Shown here: piece after piece, positions 35,299-47,341 of the stretch | How positions within the stretch are numbered: the stretch's first letter is position 1 | Layout: each line of letters opens with the position of its first letter | Origin: Sheuella amnicola | Lineage (GTDB): Bacteria; Pseudomonadota; Gammaproteobacteria; Burkholderiales; Burkholderiaceae_B | NCBI RefSeq assembly: GCF_010499255.1 | Contig: NZ_JAAGRN010000006.1 | Coordinates: 1-64,000, forward strand | Direction: 5' to 3' | DNA length: 64,000 bases | Position numbers and translations under genes: made by a program | Notes under the pieces: generated by a model | What the model saw: only the letters and a program-made list of their open reading frames with translations | Told to the model about the DNA's origin: nothing | Databases searched by the model: none

Positions 35299-37425
35299 TT
35301 AGCGCGACTTGCCTGACTCGATTGCCCTCATTAGACGGGCGATGCGTTGAGAAAGTTCCCGATATTTTTGCTGAGAATCAAAATTATTTAATCCCGACTG
35401 CACAAGCGCTTCCAACTCGAGCTTCAAATTCTGGAGTTCAATGCGTCTAAGCGCATCTTCCCACTCGATTTGGGGCGAAGGCAAGGATTCTTGAGCCATG
35501 ACATCCGCAGCAAAAGAACTCAAAATGGATCCTAGATCGGTCTGCGTTCCCGCCGCTTCGATCAGTGCACCGATATGACGCGCGCCGCTCGATTGCGCTA
35601 AAACGATCAGGTCCCTGACCATTTCCAAATGGGGTCCGCGCTCGAGAACTTCAAGCTGTTGGTCTCCCATATGTTCAACCAACTCTGGGTGACTGAGCAG
35701 CAAACTCAACAATCGACGTGCAAGCGGCGTGACAGACCTGCGTGCAGGCCGTTGTGAGGGATGGATAGGCTGCTCTTCACGATTTCGATAGCCTTTACCC
35801 CCTCGTGCGCCGCTTTTGCCCGAATAAAGGCCAGCTCCGAGTCCGGAAAACCGGGGCCCCGCCTGAGCAGATGCCCTGCCCGATGGCATTCCGGATAGGC
35901 TGTGATCAGCAGATCCTTCATATCCTGCAATAGAAGTTTCATCACCGAACGGATAATCATCAGGTATGTATTGACTATCGTCGGGCGATATTTCGTCGTA
36001 ACCATGCCCGCCCACATCCGGATCGGCCTGAGACACATCACGCACCGGTTCTTTGCGAACAACAATACCGTCCTGTCCTGAGGCCACTTGCGACTTACCT
36101 GCGACCACAGGCAACCCCGGCAACGCGGCAGGCGCATCTTTGGCAATCAATGCGGCCAGCTCTTCAGGCGTCAACTGCACCATCCTGGCCAATTCATTTT
36201 GCAACTGAACTTTTAGCGTAATTTCGGGGATCTGCGCCAATAATGGCTTGGCCTCATGGACAAGCGCAGAGCGTCCTTCCACTTCTTTGACTTTATGACG
36301 CGATGCCAGCTCATTCAAAAAAAATGTGGACAACGCATCCGACTCGGCAAGGCACGCACGAAAAGCCTCTTCACCAAATTCACGAATATAGCTATCCGGA
36401 TCATGTTCGGCCGGCAAAAACAAAAACCGAATCGAAACGTCATCCCTCAGCAAGGGCAAACAAGTCTGAAGCGCTTTCCAGGCTGCACGCCGACCCGCCT
36501 TATCGCCATCGAAACTGAAAATAATCTTGTCGCTTGCCCGAAGCAACTTTTGAATATGCATGGGCGTAGTGGCAGTACCTAGCGTGGCAACTGCATTACC
36601 GATGCCGAGCTGAGCCAGCCCCACCACATCCATATAGCCTTCGACAACGATGACGCATCCTTCTTTACGAATCGCGGTCCGCGCCTCGTACAAGCCGTAA
36701 AGCTCGTTTCCTTTCGAAAACACAGGGGTTTCGGGAGAGTTCAGATACTTGGGCTCACCTTTGCCAATGATTCGACCGCCAAATCCGATCAGCTCACCCT
36801 TGACATTGCGGATCGGAAACATGATTCGCTCACGGAATCGATCATATCGCCTGCCGTCTTCGGACTCGATCACAAGTCCGGCTTCAACCAGAACCGGGTC
36901 GTTGTAGTTTTGAAAAACCTTGGCTAACGCCTGTCGATCGGAACCGGACCAGCCCAAACCAAAGTCACGCGCAATGGTTCCGGTTAATCCTCGCTGCTGT
37001 AAGTATCGAATTGCGGCAGGCGTTTCTCTTAACTGGGCAAGATAATGCGTTTGAGCAGCTTGCAACACCCGAGTATGCATCGAAACTTCTTCTTTGCGGC
37101 GAGCTGAAGCGGCTTTTTGCTGCGGCGAGCGCTCTTCCTCGGGTACACGCATGCCGACAGCATTTGCGAGCGTGCGGACTGCTTCCGGAAAGTTAGCCCC
37201 CGTGTGTTCCATCAAAAATGTGATGGCGCTACCATGCGCCCCGCAACCGAAACAGTGATAAAACTGTTTGGTGGGACTAACGGTAAATGAGGGAGATTTT
37301 TCGTTATGAAAGGGGCATAAACCTAGAAGGTTAACACCGCCCTTTCTTAACTGAACGTACTGGCCGACAACATCCGCTACATCAACGCGGGCAAGGAGAT
37401 CCTGGATGAATGAATCAGGAATCAC
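35299..37425 (-). CDS. dnaG: DNA primase
   Basis: 708 residues, longer than the usual ~600. An N-terminal zinc-binding domain has CPFHNEKSPSFTVSP and HCFGCGAHG (~38-65), followed by the RNA polymerase core with the TOPRIM motif VVEGYMDVVGL (~260) and SFDGDKAGRRAAW (~300). A low-complexity linker of ~120 residues (~445-565, rich in Gly, Ser, Asp) leads to the C-terminal DnaB-binding helical domain. It makes RNA primers at the replication fork. It lies upstream of rpoD and downstream of rpsU, a shortened version of the classical macromolecular synthesis operon. Confidence 0.96.
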   Translation of the reverse strand: MIPDSFIQDLLARVDVADVVGQYVQLRKGGVNLLGLCPFHNEKSPSFTVSPTKQFYHCFGCGAHGSAITFLMEHTGANFPEAVRTLANAVGMRVPEEERSPQQKAASARRKEEVSMHTRVLQAAQTHYLAQLRETPAAIRYLQQRGLTGTIARDFGLGWSGSDRQALAKVFQNYNDPVLVEAGLVIESEDGRRYDRFRERIMFPIRNVKGELIGFGGRIIGKGEPKYLNSPETPVFSKGNELYGLYEARTAIRKEGCVIVVEGYMDVVGLAQLGIGNAVATLGTATTPMHIQKLLRASDKIIFSFDGDKAGRRAAWKALQTCLPLLRDDVSIRFLFLPAEHDPDSYIREFGEEAFRACLAESDALSTFFLNELASRHKVKEVEGRSALVHEAKPLLAQIPEITLKVQLQNELARMVQLTPEELAALIAKDAPAALPGLPVVAGKSQVASGQDGIVVRKEPVRDVSQADPDVGGHGYDEISPDDSQYIPDDYPFGDETSIAGYEGSADHSLSGMPSGRASAQAGPRFSGLGAGLYSGKSGARGGKGYRNREEQPIHPSQRPARRSVTPLARRLLSLLLSHPELVEHMGDQQLEVLERGPHLEMVRDLIVLAQSSGARHIGALIEAAGTQTDLGSILSSFAADVMAQESLPSPQIEWEDALRRIELQNLKLELEALVQSGLNNFDSQQKYRELSQRIARLMRAIESGKSR

Positions 37426-37525
37426 CGATCAGGCCGTACGAGTTTGACGCAAGTAGTTTGAGCCGGCTAATGTTTGAGCAAACGTTTGAGCAAACTTAAA
37501 ACCGACGCACCACAAGCGACAATGA

Positions 37526-37738
37526 TCAATACATGCGCGGAGGCAATTGCTGGCTGCGGATGCGCTTGTAGTGGCGCTTAACGGCAGCGGCTTGCTTACG
37601 CTTGCGCTCAGCAGTTGGCTTTTCGTAGAACTCGCGAGCACGCAATTCGGTCAACAGACCGGTTTTTTCGATTGTGCGCTTGAAGCGACGCAAAGCGGCT
37701 TCGAAGGGCTCGTTTTCTTTCAGACGAACGATAGGCAT
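37526..37738 (-). CDS. rpsU: 30S ribosomal protein S21
   Basis: 70 residues from [21 protein letters not shown], the invariant family start; the open frame upstream is not S21-like. It is basic throughout ([25 protein letters not shown]). S21 helps translation initiation at the 30S subunit. It is the first gene of the rpsU-dnaG-rpoD unit, separated from dnaG by ~100 bp. No tsaD or yqeY gene is present in between. Confidence 0.97.
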   Translation of the reverse strand: MPIVRLKENEPFEAALRRFKRTIEKTGLLTELRAREFYEKPTAERKRKQAAAVKRHYKRIRSQQLPPRMY

Positions 37739-37815
37739 AGGATGCGTAAAGATAATAAAAAAACAGTTAAACCGAAACCGGTCAAAAATTAGCCTTTCAT
37801 CATAGCACAAATACG

Positions 37816-38379
37816 CTATGAAGATGGGTTTTTTGCGCGAATTTCCGCTAAATCCCTGGGACGTTGATGATCGTAAGCCTCAAATGGCTGATGAATCCAT
37901 GGATTGGTCGTTAAAAACCGGACGTAAAAGTCTGGAACGAACGAGGAAATCGCCTTAAACCAAATTACGGCGGACTTGACTGCAGTGATGTCCGGATACC
38001 GCTCTGGCAGCATTCGGACGACTTCGGCCAAAGTCACACCGCTATCCACCAGATCATCGACGACCAAAACCCGGCCAGACAATGGCCCCTGGGCCGAGGT
38101 CACAGAAGGAGCGACGTAAAGCTCGCCCTGCTCGGATCCTCCGGATGCCCGGTAGCTGCTCGTGGACAGAATAGCAAGGGGCCGATCCAGCACCCTGGAA
38201 ATCACATCCCCTACTCTCAGGCCACCGCGTGCCAGACACAGCACATGATCGAACTCGATGCCCGATCGGGCAACAATAAGGACAAGCTGTTCGATCAAGT
38301 CGTGATATTCGTCCCAGCTAACCCACAAGTCGCGGTCGGTGCTTGGAGGAGTCTTTTGATCCTGCACAACCGAACGCAA
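37816..38379 (-). CDS. Phosphoribosyltransferase (purine salvage type)
   Basis: 187 residues with the type I PRTase fold. The PRPP-binding motif is [14 protein letters not shown] (~residues 105-118), preceded by [16 protein letters not shown]. It resembles xanthine/guanine phosphoribosyltransferases, which convert free purine bases to nucleotides, but the base specificity is not clear from the sequence. It lies 7 bp after purA, which supports a purine role. Confidence 0.85.
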   Translation of the reverse strand: MRSVVQDQKTPPSTDRDLWVSWDEYHDLIEQLVLIVARSGIEFDHVLCLARGGLRVGDVISRVLDRPLAILSTSSYRASGGSEQGELYVAPSVTSAQGPLSGRVLVVDDLVDSGVTLAEVVRMLPERYPDITAVKSAVIWFKAISSFVPDFYVRFLTTNPWIHQPFEAYDHQRPRDLAEIRAKNPSS

Positions 38380-38386
38380 CCAGAAA

Positions 38387-39691
<1,305 letters not shown>

Positions 39692-39757
39692 TCATGTCTA
39701 AAAAAATCGGAAAACTTCCCTGACCCGCATACGGCCAATTAGCCGAAAACGCGGGGC

Positions 39758-40933
39758 CTAAGAAACCACTTGAACGACCCATTGACCATGGCTTTCGACA
39801 AGCTCACGGTCAAAAACAAATTCGTCATGCGTTGCCTGTTCACCCGGAAAAACCTGTACGACAATTTCACCTGCTTGACGCAAAGCGTGCATGGCTTGGC
39901 GCAGACGCACATCCTGAGCGAAATCCGCAGCCACGGGCGCACGTATGGCTGGAGCAGGAGCGGCAGGCATCAACCCACCTGCAAGTTTGCGCAAATCAAG
40001 GCTGAAACCAGTCGCCGGGCGCGCGCGGCCGAACGCGCGACCTACGTTGTCGTAGCGTCCACCTTGAACCAAGGCATCATGCCAACCTTCGGCATAGACA
40101 GAAAAAGTCACGCCCGAGTGATAACCATACGTACCGACATCAGCCAAGTCCACGCCCACAGATACATCATCCAGCGCACTCAAAAGCTTTTCAAGGGTGT
40201 CCAATGCCGACGTTACTCCCGGCAATGGGGGCAATTGCTTGCGCGCAGAAGCAATAACGGAAGCATCGCCGTACAGCAAAGGCAAGGCCGATAGAGCAGC
40301 AACGGTTTCGGATTTAAGTTTGTACTCGCCAGAAGCGAGATCGGCTATCCCCGGCAAATCTTTGTCACGCAACAAGGCCATGATCTCATCGGCTCGCGTT
40401 GCGGCCGCGGAATCCGCCTCGATCAGGCTGCGCACCAGTCCGGCATGACACACATCCAGGCGAACCGTATGAAGGCCAGCCAGGCGCGTGCTTTCAAGTG
40501 CCAGACGAATGATTTCCAGATCAGCCTCGATGCCTGCATGACCGAAAATCTCGGCGCCGATTTGCAACAGTTCGCGACTGGACAATAAACCGGCAGGCCG
40601 CGCATGCAATACAGGACCGCAATAACAAAGTCGCGTGACACCAGCGCGGTTCAAAAGATGGGCATCAATGCGCGTCACTTGCGTAGTCATATCCGCCCGG
40701 ATCCCGAGCGTGCGCCCCGAAAGTTGATCGACCAGCTTGCTGGTTCTGAGATTCAAGTCTGTGCCGCCACCAGTCAAAAGCGAATCGATATATTCGACTA
40801 GCGGGGGTGCAACCAGCTCGAACCCATAGGTTCTGAATAGATCAAGCAGACCACGGCGCAAGTCTTCGATGCGTCGGGCTTCGGTCGGCAGAATATCGGC
40901 CAGACTTTCTGGCAACAACCAATTGCCTTTCAT
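39758..40933 (-). CDS. hisZ: ATP phosphoribosyltransferase regulatory subunit
   Basis: 391 residues from the ATG at 40933 ([19 protein letters not shown], the usual start). It is a HisRS-like catalytic-fold protein without the anticodon domain: [33 protein letters not shown] (motif 1), [18 protein letters not shown], and [24 protein letters not shown]. It cannot charge tRNA. It forms a complex with the short HisG to catalyse the first histidine step. Located between hflC and purA as in most Burkholderiales, but separated from hflC by a terminator. Confidence 0.95.
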   Translation of the reverse strand: MKGNWLLPESLADILPTEARRIEDLRRGLLDLFRTYGFELVAPPLVEYIDSLLTGGGTDLNLRTSKLVDQLSGRTLGIRADMTTQVTRIDAHLLNRAGVTRLCYCGPVLHARPAGLLSSRELLQIGAEIFGHAGIEADLEIIRLALESTRLAGLHTVRLDVCHAGLVRSLIEADSAAATRADEIMALLRDKDLPGIADLASGEYKLKSETVAALSALPLLYGDASVIASARKQLPPLPGVTSALDTLEKLLSALDDVSVGVDLADVGTYGYHSGVTFSVYAEGWHDALVQGGRYDNVGRAFGRARPATGFSLDLRKLAGGLMPAAPAPAIRAPVAADFAQDVRLRQAMHALRQAGEIVVQVFPGEQATHDEFVFDRELVESHGQWVVQVVS

Positions 40934-40996
40934 GATTGCGCAGTCAATAAGGATGAATTCATCGGGTAAGCGGCAGATACATAAATGCCGCCCAAA

Positions 40997-41032
40997 CAAA
41001 AAGCGGCTTGGAGCGTAAGCCCGGCAAGCCGC
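40997..41032 (-). terminator. Rho-independent terminator after hflC
   Basis: GCGGCTTG (41003-41010) pairs with CAAGCCGC (41025-41032) around a 14-nt loop. The minus strand then reads TTTTTGTTTG. It separates the hfl operon from hisZ-purA. Confidence 0.85.
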
Positions 41033-41077
41033 CAAGATAATCAATAAAGCTTACATCGTATTATACCTATTTAATCA

Positions 41078-41950
41078 TCACTTTCCCGTTGGCGATTTCA
41101 GGTATTTAAAGAAGTCTGAGCTGGGATCAACAACTAACAAATCGTTAGGCTTGCCAAAAGCGGCTCGATATCCTTCAAGACTCTTGTAGAAGCTGTAGAA
41201 GCCAAGATCTTCCCCGTAAGCTTTTGCATAAATGCCCGCGGCTTTGGCATCGCCCTCACCCATGACTGCCTGGGCACGTCCGTAGGCTTCAGCAAGAATC
41301 TGCTCGCGCTCGCGATCGGCCTCGGCTCGAATCCGCTCACTTTCTGCAGCACCCTTGGCGCGCGTTTCGTTCGCAACTTGCAAGCGCTCGGATTCCATGC
41401 GTCGATAAACCGACTCCGAAATCTCGGGAGCGAATTCGATCCGCTTAAGCCTGACATCGACAATCTCGACACCCAAGGGTTTAGCGCGACTCACCACACT
41501 ATTGAGCACCTGGTTCATGACAGCAGCGCGTTCCAGCGAAACAACATCCTTAACCGTGCGCACGTTAACCGCGGCATTCAATCCATCCCGAATCAAGGCT
41601 TGCAGTCTTTCACGCGCGGCGCGCTCATTGCCTCCAAAAGTCACATAGAACAAGCGAGGATCTTCGATTCTCCATTTCACGAAAGAATCAATCAGCAGAT
41701 TCTTTTTCTCTGAGGTCTGGATACGCTCGGCTTCCTGAACATCAATCGTCAGCAATCTTTTATCGAGAGTGACCACATTTTGAAAAGGCGGTGGCAGCTT
41801 GAAATACAAGCCCGGTTCGGATATCACCTTTTTGACTTCGCCCAAGGCGAAGACCAATGCATAGTCCCTTTCACGAACGATAAAAGCGGTTGATGACAGT
41901 ACCCCAACCAAAACGGCCAGAGCGATCATTAAAGGTAGCAATCTTTTCAT
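41078..41950 (-). CDS. hflC: FtsH protease modulator HflC
   Basis: 290 residues. One N-terminal membrane anchor (residues ~5-25) precedes a band-7/SPFH domain (FIVRERDYALVFALGEVKKVISEPGLYFKLPPPFQNVVTLDKR) and a coiled coil rich in ERIRAEADREREQILAEA. With HflK it forms the large periplasmic-side complex that controls FtsH. It starts 12 bp after hflK. The DUF2065 gene that often follows hflC is missing. Confidence 0.96.
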   Translation of the reverse strand: MKRLLPLMIALAVLVGVLSSTAFIVRERDYALVFALGEVKKVISEPGLYFKLPPPFQNVVTLDKRLLTIDVQEAERIQTSEKKNLLIDSFVKWRIEDPRLFYVTFGGNERAARERLQALIRDGLNAAVNVRTVKDVVSLERAAVMNQVLNSVVSRAKPLGVEIVDVRLKRIEFAPEISESVYRRMESERLQVANETRAKGAAESERIRAEADREREQILAEAYGRAQAVMGEGDAKAAGIYAKAYGEDLGFYSFYKSLEGYRAAFGKPNDLLVVDPSSDFFKYLKSPTGK

Positions 41951-41962
41951 TTGAGTATCCTC

Positions 41963-43270
41963 TTAGCGATTCGCGCGGTCGCGGGTCAGTTGACCAGCCG
42001 ATTGATTCGCACGCGATGTTGAGGAAGAAGTTACGGGAGCAACCGGAGTCGACACCGGTGCCGGCACGGACGCACCGGTGACTGGGGCGGCCTTGGCTGG
42101 ATCTTGCGCGACTTGTTGCATGATCTTATCCAAAGGCAAGTAAAGCATGTTTCCGCTGCCACGCGTATCCACAAGCACTTTATTAGCGCCCGAATACATC
42201 TGCTGCATCGTTTCGAGATACATGCGCTCCCGAATCACTTGCGGTGACTTGCGATATTCGGCAAGCACGCTGCTAAAGCGAGCCGTATCACCGACGGCAT
42301 TGCCTACCACTTTGGCGCGATAACCCTCGGCCTGTTCGATAATGCGTGAAGCTTGGCCACGCGCCATCGGCACAATCTGATTCAGATAAGCACGGCCTTC
42401 ATTGCTTTGACGCTCGCTATCCTGCCCAGCCTTGACGGCATCATCGAACGCGGCCTGAACTTGTTCAGGTGGCTGCACGTTCTGGATCGCGACGCTACTG
42501 ATCTGAATGCCGCTCTGGTAACTGTCCAGAATCTGCTGCATCAACTTCTGAACGGTGTTGGCAACATCAGTACGACTCTCATACAACACAGAATCCATCT
42601 TGCGGGTGCCCACAACTTCACGCATGCTGCTTTGGGCAGCCTGACGAACGGACTCGTCCGGATCTTTGAGCTTGAACAGATAATCCGGCGCACCATTTGC
42701 ACGTAAACGGTATTGCACGACGAACTGAACATCGACAATGTTTTCGTCTTCGGTCAACATTAAGGCTTCGGGCAATACGCGGCTGCGCGCATTACCACGG
42801 AACCCGACATCCAAAGTACGCAACTGCGAAACATTGACGATCTCTTGTGACTCGATCGGATAAGGCAGGCGCCATTGAAAGCCTGCCTGAACAGTATTTT
42901 TGTATTTGCCGAACTGCGTCACAACGGCCACCTGACCGTCCTGGACGATAAAGAAGCCACTGCCGAGCCAGATGGCTGCCGCAATCAGCACGATGACACC
43001 CAGTCCAATGCGGGACTGACGAGCCGTAGGACCACCTAATCCACCGGGCCCCTGATCGCCCGAACCATGACCACCTTGTTTGCGGCCGAATAGGCTACCC
43101 AGACGCTGATTGAAATCGCGCCATACCTGATCCAGATCTGGAGGTCCGCTTTGTTGAGGCGGACGTTTAGGCGGCTGCTGACCACCCGAGGGCGGCTCAG
43201 ACCCATTGGAACCTTGACCACGACCCCAACCAGGGTCATTCAGATTGAATATCTTCGTTAGAAATCGCAT
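41963..43270 (-). CDS. hflK: FtsH protease modulator HflK
   Basis: 435 residues from the ATG at 43270 (MRFLTKIFNLNDPGWGRGQG, the family start). A Gly/Pro/Gln-rich cytoplasmic N-terminus (~1-90) is followed by a transmembrane helix (~95-115) and a band-7 domain (VQDGQVAVVTQFGKYKNTVQAGFQWRLPYPIESQEIVNVSQLR). A Pro/Ala/Thr/Ser-rich tail closes the protein. It partners HflC. The start lies within the last 35 bp of hflX, which is in another frame. Confidence 0.95.
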   Translation of the reverse strand: MRFLTKIFNLNDPGWGRGQGSNGSEPPSGGQQPPKRPPQQSGPPDLDQVWRDFNQRLGSLFGRKQGGHGSGDQGPGGLGGPTARQSRIGLGVIVLIAAAIWLGSGFFIVQDGQVAVVTQFGKYKNTVQAGFQWRLPYPIESQEIVNVSQLRTLDVGFRGNARSRVLPEALMLTEDENIVDVQFVVQYRLRANGAPDYLFKLKDPDESVRQAAQSSMREVVGTRKMDSVLYESRTDVANTVQKLMQQILDSYQSGIQISSVAIQNVQPPEQVQAAFDDAVKAGQDSERQSNEGRAYLNQIVPMARGQASRIIEQAEGYRAKVVGNAVGDTARFSSVLAEYRKSPQVIRERMYLETMQQMYSGANKVLVDTRGSGNMLYLPLDKIMQQVAQDPAKAAPVTGASVPAPVSTPVAPVTSSSTSRANQSAGQLTRDRANR

Positions 43271-44342
43271 TGTTTTCCGGTAATAAAGCGAACTGGCTGA
43301 TCGCTTGTCGCAACCCATCCAGCCCTAGACGCTGTTGGGCGCTGACAAAGACTCTGCAAATCGTACCATGTGCGTCTTGTTCAACGCGCGGATCCAACCC
43401 GACAGCATCGATTTTGTTGTAAACGAGAATTCTGGGGATGTCGGCGGCCCCGATATCAGCAAGAACTTTGTCAACTTCGGCAATTTGTTCGTCGCGCTGG
43501 GGACTTGACGCATCGACAACGTGCAAAAGTAGATCTGCGTGTATGGCCTCTTCAAGTGTTGCCCGAAAGGCCGCAATTAAAGTGTGGGGTAAATCACGAA
43601 TGAATCCAACAGTATCGGAAAGCGTGATTTGTCCCGCCCCCTCAATCCACACACGTCGGGTGGTGGTATCCAGCGTGGCAAATAACTGATCGGCTGCATA
43701 CGCACCGGCTCTGGTCATGGCGTTAAAAAGAGTCGATTTACCCGCATTGGTGTAACCAACAAGAGATACGGACATCGTTGCCCCTCTGGATCGGGAACGC
43801 CGCTGAGTCGCCCTTTGACGCTGGACTCGCTCAAGTCTTTCGCGAAGTACCCTTACCTTGGCGCCGATCATGCGCCGATCCATCTCAAGCTGGGATTCGC
43901 CCGGGCCTCGCATACCAATCCCCCCTCGCTGACGTTCAAGGTGAGACCACATGCGAGTCAGTCGCGTCGCCAGATGCTGTAACTGGGCAAGTTCGACCTG
44001 CAGTTTGCCTTCATGACTTTTTGCGCGTAAGGCGAAAATATCGAGAATCAAGGCGACTCGATCCACAACACGCAAATTGAATTGACGTTCAAGGTTTCGC
44101 TGCTGCGCGGGCGATAAGGGCTGATCGAAAAGAACCACTTCGGCATGGGTTTCTTGCGCAAGCAAGACGCCCTCTTCGAGCTTGCCGGTGCCGATGAAGT
44201 AAGCCGCATCCGGACGCGATCTCTTAGCAGTCAGCGTACCGACGATTTCAGCACCGGCGCCTTTTGCAAGCATGACGAACTCTTCGGCATGCGCCCCGTA
44301 GTCAGGGGAGCCGAGATCGACACTGATGATCAAAGCCCGCAT
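43236..44342 (-). CDS. hflX: Ribosome-associated GTPase HflX
   Basis: 368 residues. An N-terminal HflX domain (~1-160, with GTGKLEEG and FDQPLSPAQQRNLE) and coiled coil precede the G domain: G1 GYTNAGKSTLFN, G3 DTVGFIRDLPH and G4 NKID. It splits or rescues stalled ribosomes, notably under heat stress. It lies ~78 bp downstream of hfq, and its 3' end overlaps hflK by 35 bp. Confidence 0.96.
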   Translation of the reverse strand: MRALIISVDLGSPDYGAHAEEFVMLAKGAGAEIVGTLTAKRSRPDAAYFIGTGKLEEGVLLAQETHAEVVLFDQPLSPAQQRNLERQFNLRVVDRVALILDIFALRAKSHEGKLQVELAQLQHLATRLTRMWSHLERQRGGIGMRGPGESQLEMDRRMIGAKVRVLRERLERVQRQRATQRRSRSRGATMSVSLVGYTNAGKSTLFNAMTRAGAYAADQLFATLDTTTRRVWIEGAGQITLSDTVGFIRDLPHTLIAAFRATLEEAIHADLLLHVVDASSPQRDEQIAEVDKVLADIGAADIPRILVYNKIDAVGLDPRVEQDAHGTICRVFVSAQQRLGLDGLRQAISQFALLPENNAISNEDIQSE

Positions 44343-44369
44343 GATTCATACCTCTCGTACGAGCAAACA

Positions 44370-44400
44370 CGCCCCTCGAGGCTGCTGGTCCTGAGGGGCG
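44370..44400 (-). terminator. Hairpin between hfq and hflX
   Basis: CGCCCCTC (44370-44377) pairs with GAGGGGCG (44393-44400) around a 15-nt loop. The T-tract beyond (GTGTTTG) is poor, so it may only attenuate hflX or protect hfq mRNA ends. Confidence 0.5.
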
Positions 44401-44420
44401 CGTAATGTTCGTAAAACGAA

Positions 44421-44660
44421 TTATTCAGCAGCGGGAATCTCCGAAGGCAGCGTGACTGCGCGAGCAGGAACCACTGTCGAAATCGCATGCTTATAAACCA
44501 TCTGGGTCACAGTATTGCGAAGCAATACAACGTACTGATCGAATGATTCGACTTGACCCTGAAGTTTGATCCCGTTTACCAGATAAATAGACACCGGTAT
44601 GTGCTCTTTACGCAAGGCGTTCAAGAAGGGGTCTTGCAAAGTTTGCCCTTTATTGCTCAT
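44421..44660 (-). CDS. hfq: RNA chaperone Hfq
   Basis: 79 residues. [46 protein letters not shown] is the Sm1 motif and [12 protein letters not shown] the Sm2 motif, with only a short C-terminal tail. It forms hexamers that match small RNAs with mRNAs. It is placed between hisC and hflX. The 164-bp upstream gap should hold its promoter. Confidence 0.98.
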   Translation of the reverse strand: MSNKGQTLQDPFLNALRKEHIPVSIYLVNGIKLQGQVESFDQYVVLLRNTVTQMVYKHAISTVVPARAVTLPSEIPAAE

Positions 44661-44824
44661 TGGCAGGCTCCATATATTGTTGTTGTGGTTGACCCGCCTG
44701 AAGGCAGGAAATCCAATTAGCGAACTTTACAGGGTTTTCCCGAAGTCCGCCACATGAAATAACAATTTGTAACTACTTTTTAATCACTACTGCATGAACA
44801 CAAACGATTCAGCACATGTATTTT

Positions 44825-45898
44825 TTATTGAGCAAGAATTTCTTGGCATGCCTGTAGCAATGTTTCAGTTTGCTCATCCGTTCCTACAGAGATTCGCATG
44901 AAATCGTATATGCGCTCTTTTTTGAAATGACGCACCAAAATGTTTCTGGCACGCAGTTCAGCTGCAAAGACTTCCCCGGCCACTCCCGGGGCACGCGCGA
45001 AAATGAAATTAGCTTTAGAAGGCAGTACTTCGAATCCTAGTTTTCGCAATCCTTGCGTCATGGACTCACGCGTATGGATCACTGCCTGACGCGTCTTCTC
45101 GAAGTGCGCATCATCTTCGAATGCTGCGATCGCCCCGGCTTGTGCCAGTCGATCCAATGGATAGGAATTAAAACTATTTTTGACCCGATCCAATCCTTGA
45201 ATCAAATCGGGATGCCCCAAAGCAAAACCGACACGCAAGCCGGCAAGAGAGCGTGACTTGGACAGGGTGTGCACAACCAGCAAGTTCGGATATTTTGCAA
45301 TCAGACTTGCCGCCGAGACACCACCGAAATCGATATAGGCCTCATCGATTACAACGACAATGTCGGGATTGGCTTTGACCACTTGCTCGATTGCATCGAG
45401 ATCATGACAAATCCCCGTTGGTGCATTCGGATTGGGGAAAATGATCCCACCAGCCTTGGCTCCCGCTGAGGGCAGATAATCGTTCAATACGATTCTGAAA
45501 TTTTGATCGAGGGGTACTGCCCGATATTCGATTTGGTACAGCCCGCAATAAACCGGATAAAAGCTGTATGAAATATCCGGAAATAAAACTGGAGCATCAT
45601 GTTTGAGAAGCGCATTGAAAACATGCGCCAACACCTCATCGGACCCATTGCCGACAAACACGTGATCGACGCCCAGGCCAAAATATTTAGCAATCGTCTG
45701 GCTCAGCGCCAGAGAGGTCGGATCCGGATACAAGCGCAGATCTTCACCATTGGCACGGGCAATTGCCTCGATGACCTTTGGTGATGGACCATAAGGATGT
45801 TCATTCGTATTAAGTTTGATCAAATTCTGGACGCGCGGCTGCTCGCCCGGAACGTAAGGATCAAGTTTGGCGACCAGACTACTCCAGTAACGGCTCAT
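44825..45898 (-). CDS. hisC: Histidinol-phosphate aminotransferase
   Basis: 357 residues of fold-type I PLP transaminase. The catalytic Lys is in [15 protein letters not shown] (~residue 215), preceded by [12 protein letters not shown] (PLP-ring Asp/Tyr). The start [21 protein letters not shown] is characteristic. It makes histidinol-phosphate from imidazole-acetol phosphate. The gene lies between der and hfq, which are directly adjacent in many related genomes. Confidence 0.95.
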   Translation of the reverse strand: MSRYWSSLVAKLDPYVPGEQPRVQNLIKLNTNEHPYGPSPKVIEAIARANGEDLRLYPDPTSLALSQTIAKYFGLGVDHVFVGNGSDEVLAHVFNALLKHDAPVLFPDISYSFYPVYCGLYQIEYRAVPLDQNFRIVLNDYLPSAGAKAGGIIFPNPNAPTGICHDLDAIEQVVKANPDIVVVIDEAYIDFGGVSAASLIAKYPNLLVVHTLSKSRSLAGLRVGFALGHPDLIQGLDRVKNSFNSYPLDRLAQAGAIAAFEDDAHFEKTRQAVIHTRESMTQGLRKLGFEVLPSKANFIFARAPGVAGEVFAAELRARNILVRHFKKERIYDFMRISVGTDEQTETLLQACQEILAQ

Positions 45899-45936
45899 AA
45901 TGAATCTCAGGCTACAAGTAACGAACTACGTCGGCA

Positions 45937-47337
45937 CTAATTATCGGCGTAGGGGTTGTAAGAAGATTTGAATTCGATTCTCAAAGGCGTACCGGCCAAT
46001 TCGAATGCATCGCGGAACCGTCCTTCGAGATATCGACGATACGATTCGGGGATCTGATCCAGCGCGTTGCCGTGAATGATAATCAACGGCGGATTCTGGC
46101 CACCTTGATGGGCATAGCGCATCTTGGGACGGAAAATCCCCTTGCGTGGCGGAGGTTGCTGTTCGACAGCAGCTTGCAGCTCACGGGTCAATTTTGGCGT
46201 GGAAAGCTTGGCAAAAGCGGCCGCATGAGCTGCGTTCACGGAACGCAGCAACGTATTGACACCCTGACCGCGCAATGCCGATATCGTGTGCACCCGCGCG
46301 AAAGAAAGGAAACGCAACTTACGATCGAATTCGCGCTGAATTTTTTCACGCTGATCTTCGTCCAAACCATCCCATTTATTGATCGCGACAACTAGCGCGC
46401 GACCAGTTTCGAGAATAAAACCGGCGATATGCGCATCCTGATCGGACACCTCCTGCTGCGCATCGATCATCAGCAAGACTACATTGCTGGCCTCGATTGC
46501 CTGCAAGGTTTTAATGACGGAAAACTTCTCTATCGCTTCGAATACTTTTCCGCGCTTACGCAAACCAGCTGTATCGATCAGCGTGTATTGCTTGCCGGCG
46601 CGATCGAAATCGATTTCGATCGCATCACGCGTCGTGCCTGGCATATCAAAAGCGATGACCCGCTCCTCGCCCAGCAAGGTATTGATCAATGTTGACTTAC
46701 CCACATTCGGGCGACCAACAATCGCTAATTTGATCCGGTGCTCATGAGGCTCTGCGTCCTCATCCGTATTCGCTTTGATCTGCTCCTCGGAGGGTTCGGC
46801 ATCGTCGACATCGAATTCGTTCTCGGGCTCGGCAGGTTCGCCATAATCCCTCAACGCAAATTCGATCATATCGGCAATGCCATCACCATGCGCTGCAGAA
46901 ATCGCGCAAGGCTCACCCAGACCGAGTTCGTGAAATTCAGCTACGGCACTACCGTGCTTCATCCCTTCCGCTTTGTTTACGCATAAGACGACTTTTCGAC
47001 CAAGCTTTCGCAACAAACGGGCGATTTCATGATCATGAGCATTTAACCCGGCACGCGCATCAACCAGAAAAACAACGACATCCGCTTCCGCGATTGCCTG
47101 TTTGGTCTGTTGCGCCATGGCATGCAAAATTCCGCTTTTGGCAACAGGTTCGAATCCCCCCGTATCGACCACGATAAATGGCTTTTCGCCAACTCGACCC
47201 TCACCGTAGTGACGATCCCGGGTCAATCCCGAAAAATCGGCAACCAGCGCTGAGCGAGAACGCGTCAGTCGATTAAAAAGTGTGGATTTGCCAACGTTTG
47301 GCCGTCCAACCAGAGCGACTACAGGTTTAAATGACAC
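45937..47337 (-). CDS. der: Ribosome biogenesis GTPase Der
   Basis: 466 residues with two tandem G domains: [16 protein letters not shown] (residue ~8) and [16 protein letters not shown] (~205), each with its own DTxG and NKxD elements, joined by an acidic linker (~165-200, [22 protein letters not shown]). A C-terminal KH-like domain follows ([22 protein letters not shown]). It is needed for 50S assembly. It starts 4 bp after bamB. Confidence 0.97.
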   Translation of the reverse strand: MSFKPVVALVGRPNVGKSTLFNRLTRSRSALVADFSGLTRDRHYGEGRVGEKPFIVVDTGGFEPVAKSGILHAMAQQTKQAIAEADVVVFLVDARAGLNAHDHEIARLLRKLGRKVVLCVNKAEGMKHGSAVAEFHELGLGEPCAISAAHGDGIADMIEFALRDYGEPAEPENEFDVDDAEPSEEQIKANTDEDAEPHEHRIKLAIVGRPNVGKSTLINTLLGEERVIAFDMPGTTRDAIEIDFDRAGKQYTLIDTAGLRKRGKVFEAIEKFSVIKTLQAIEASNVVLLMIDAQQEVSDQDAHIAGFILETGRALVVAINKWDGLDEDQREKIQREFDRKLRFLSFARVHTISALRGQGVNTLLRSVNAAHAAAFAKLSTPKLTRELQAAVEQQPPPRKGIFRPKMRYAHQGGQNPPLIIIHGNALDQIPESYRRYLEGRFRDAFELAGTPLRIEFKSSYNPYADN

Positions 47338-47341
47338 GGAA

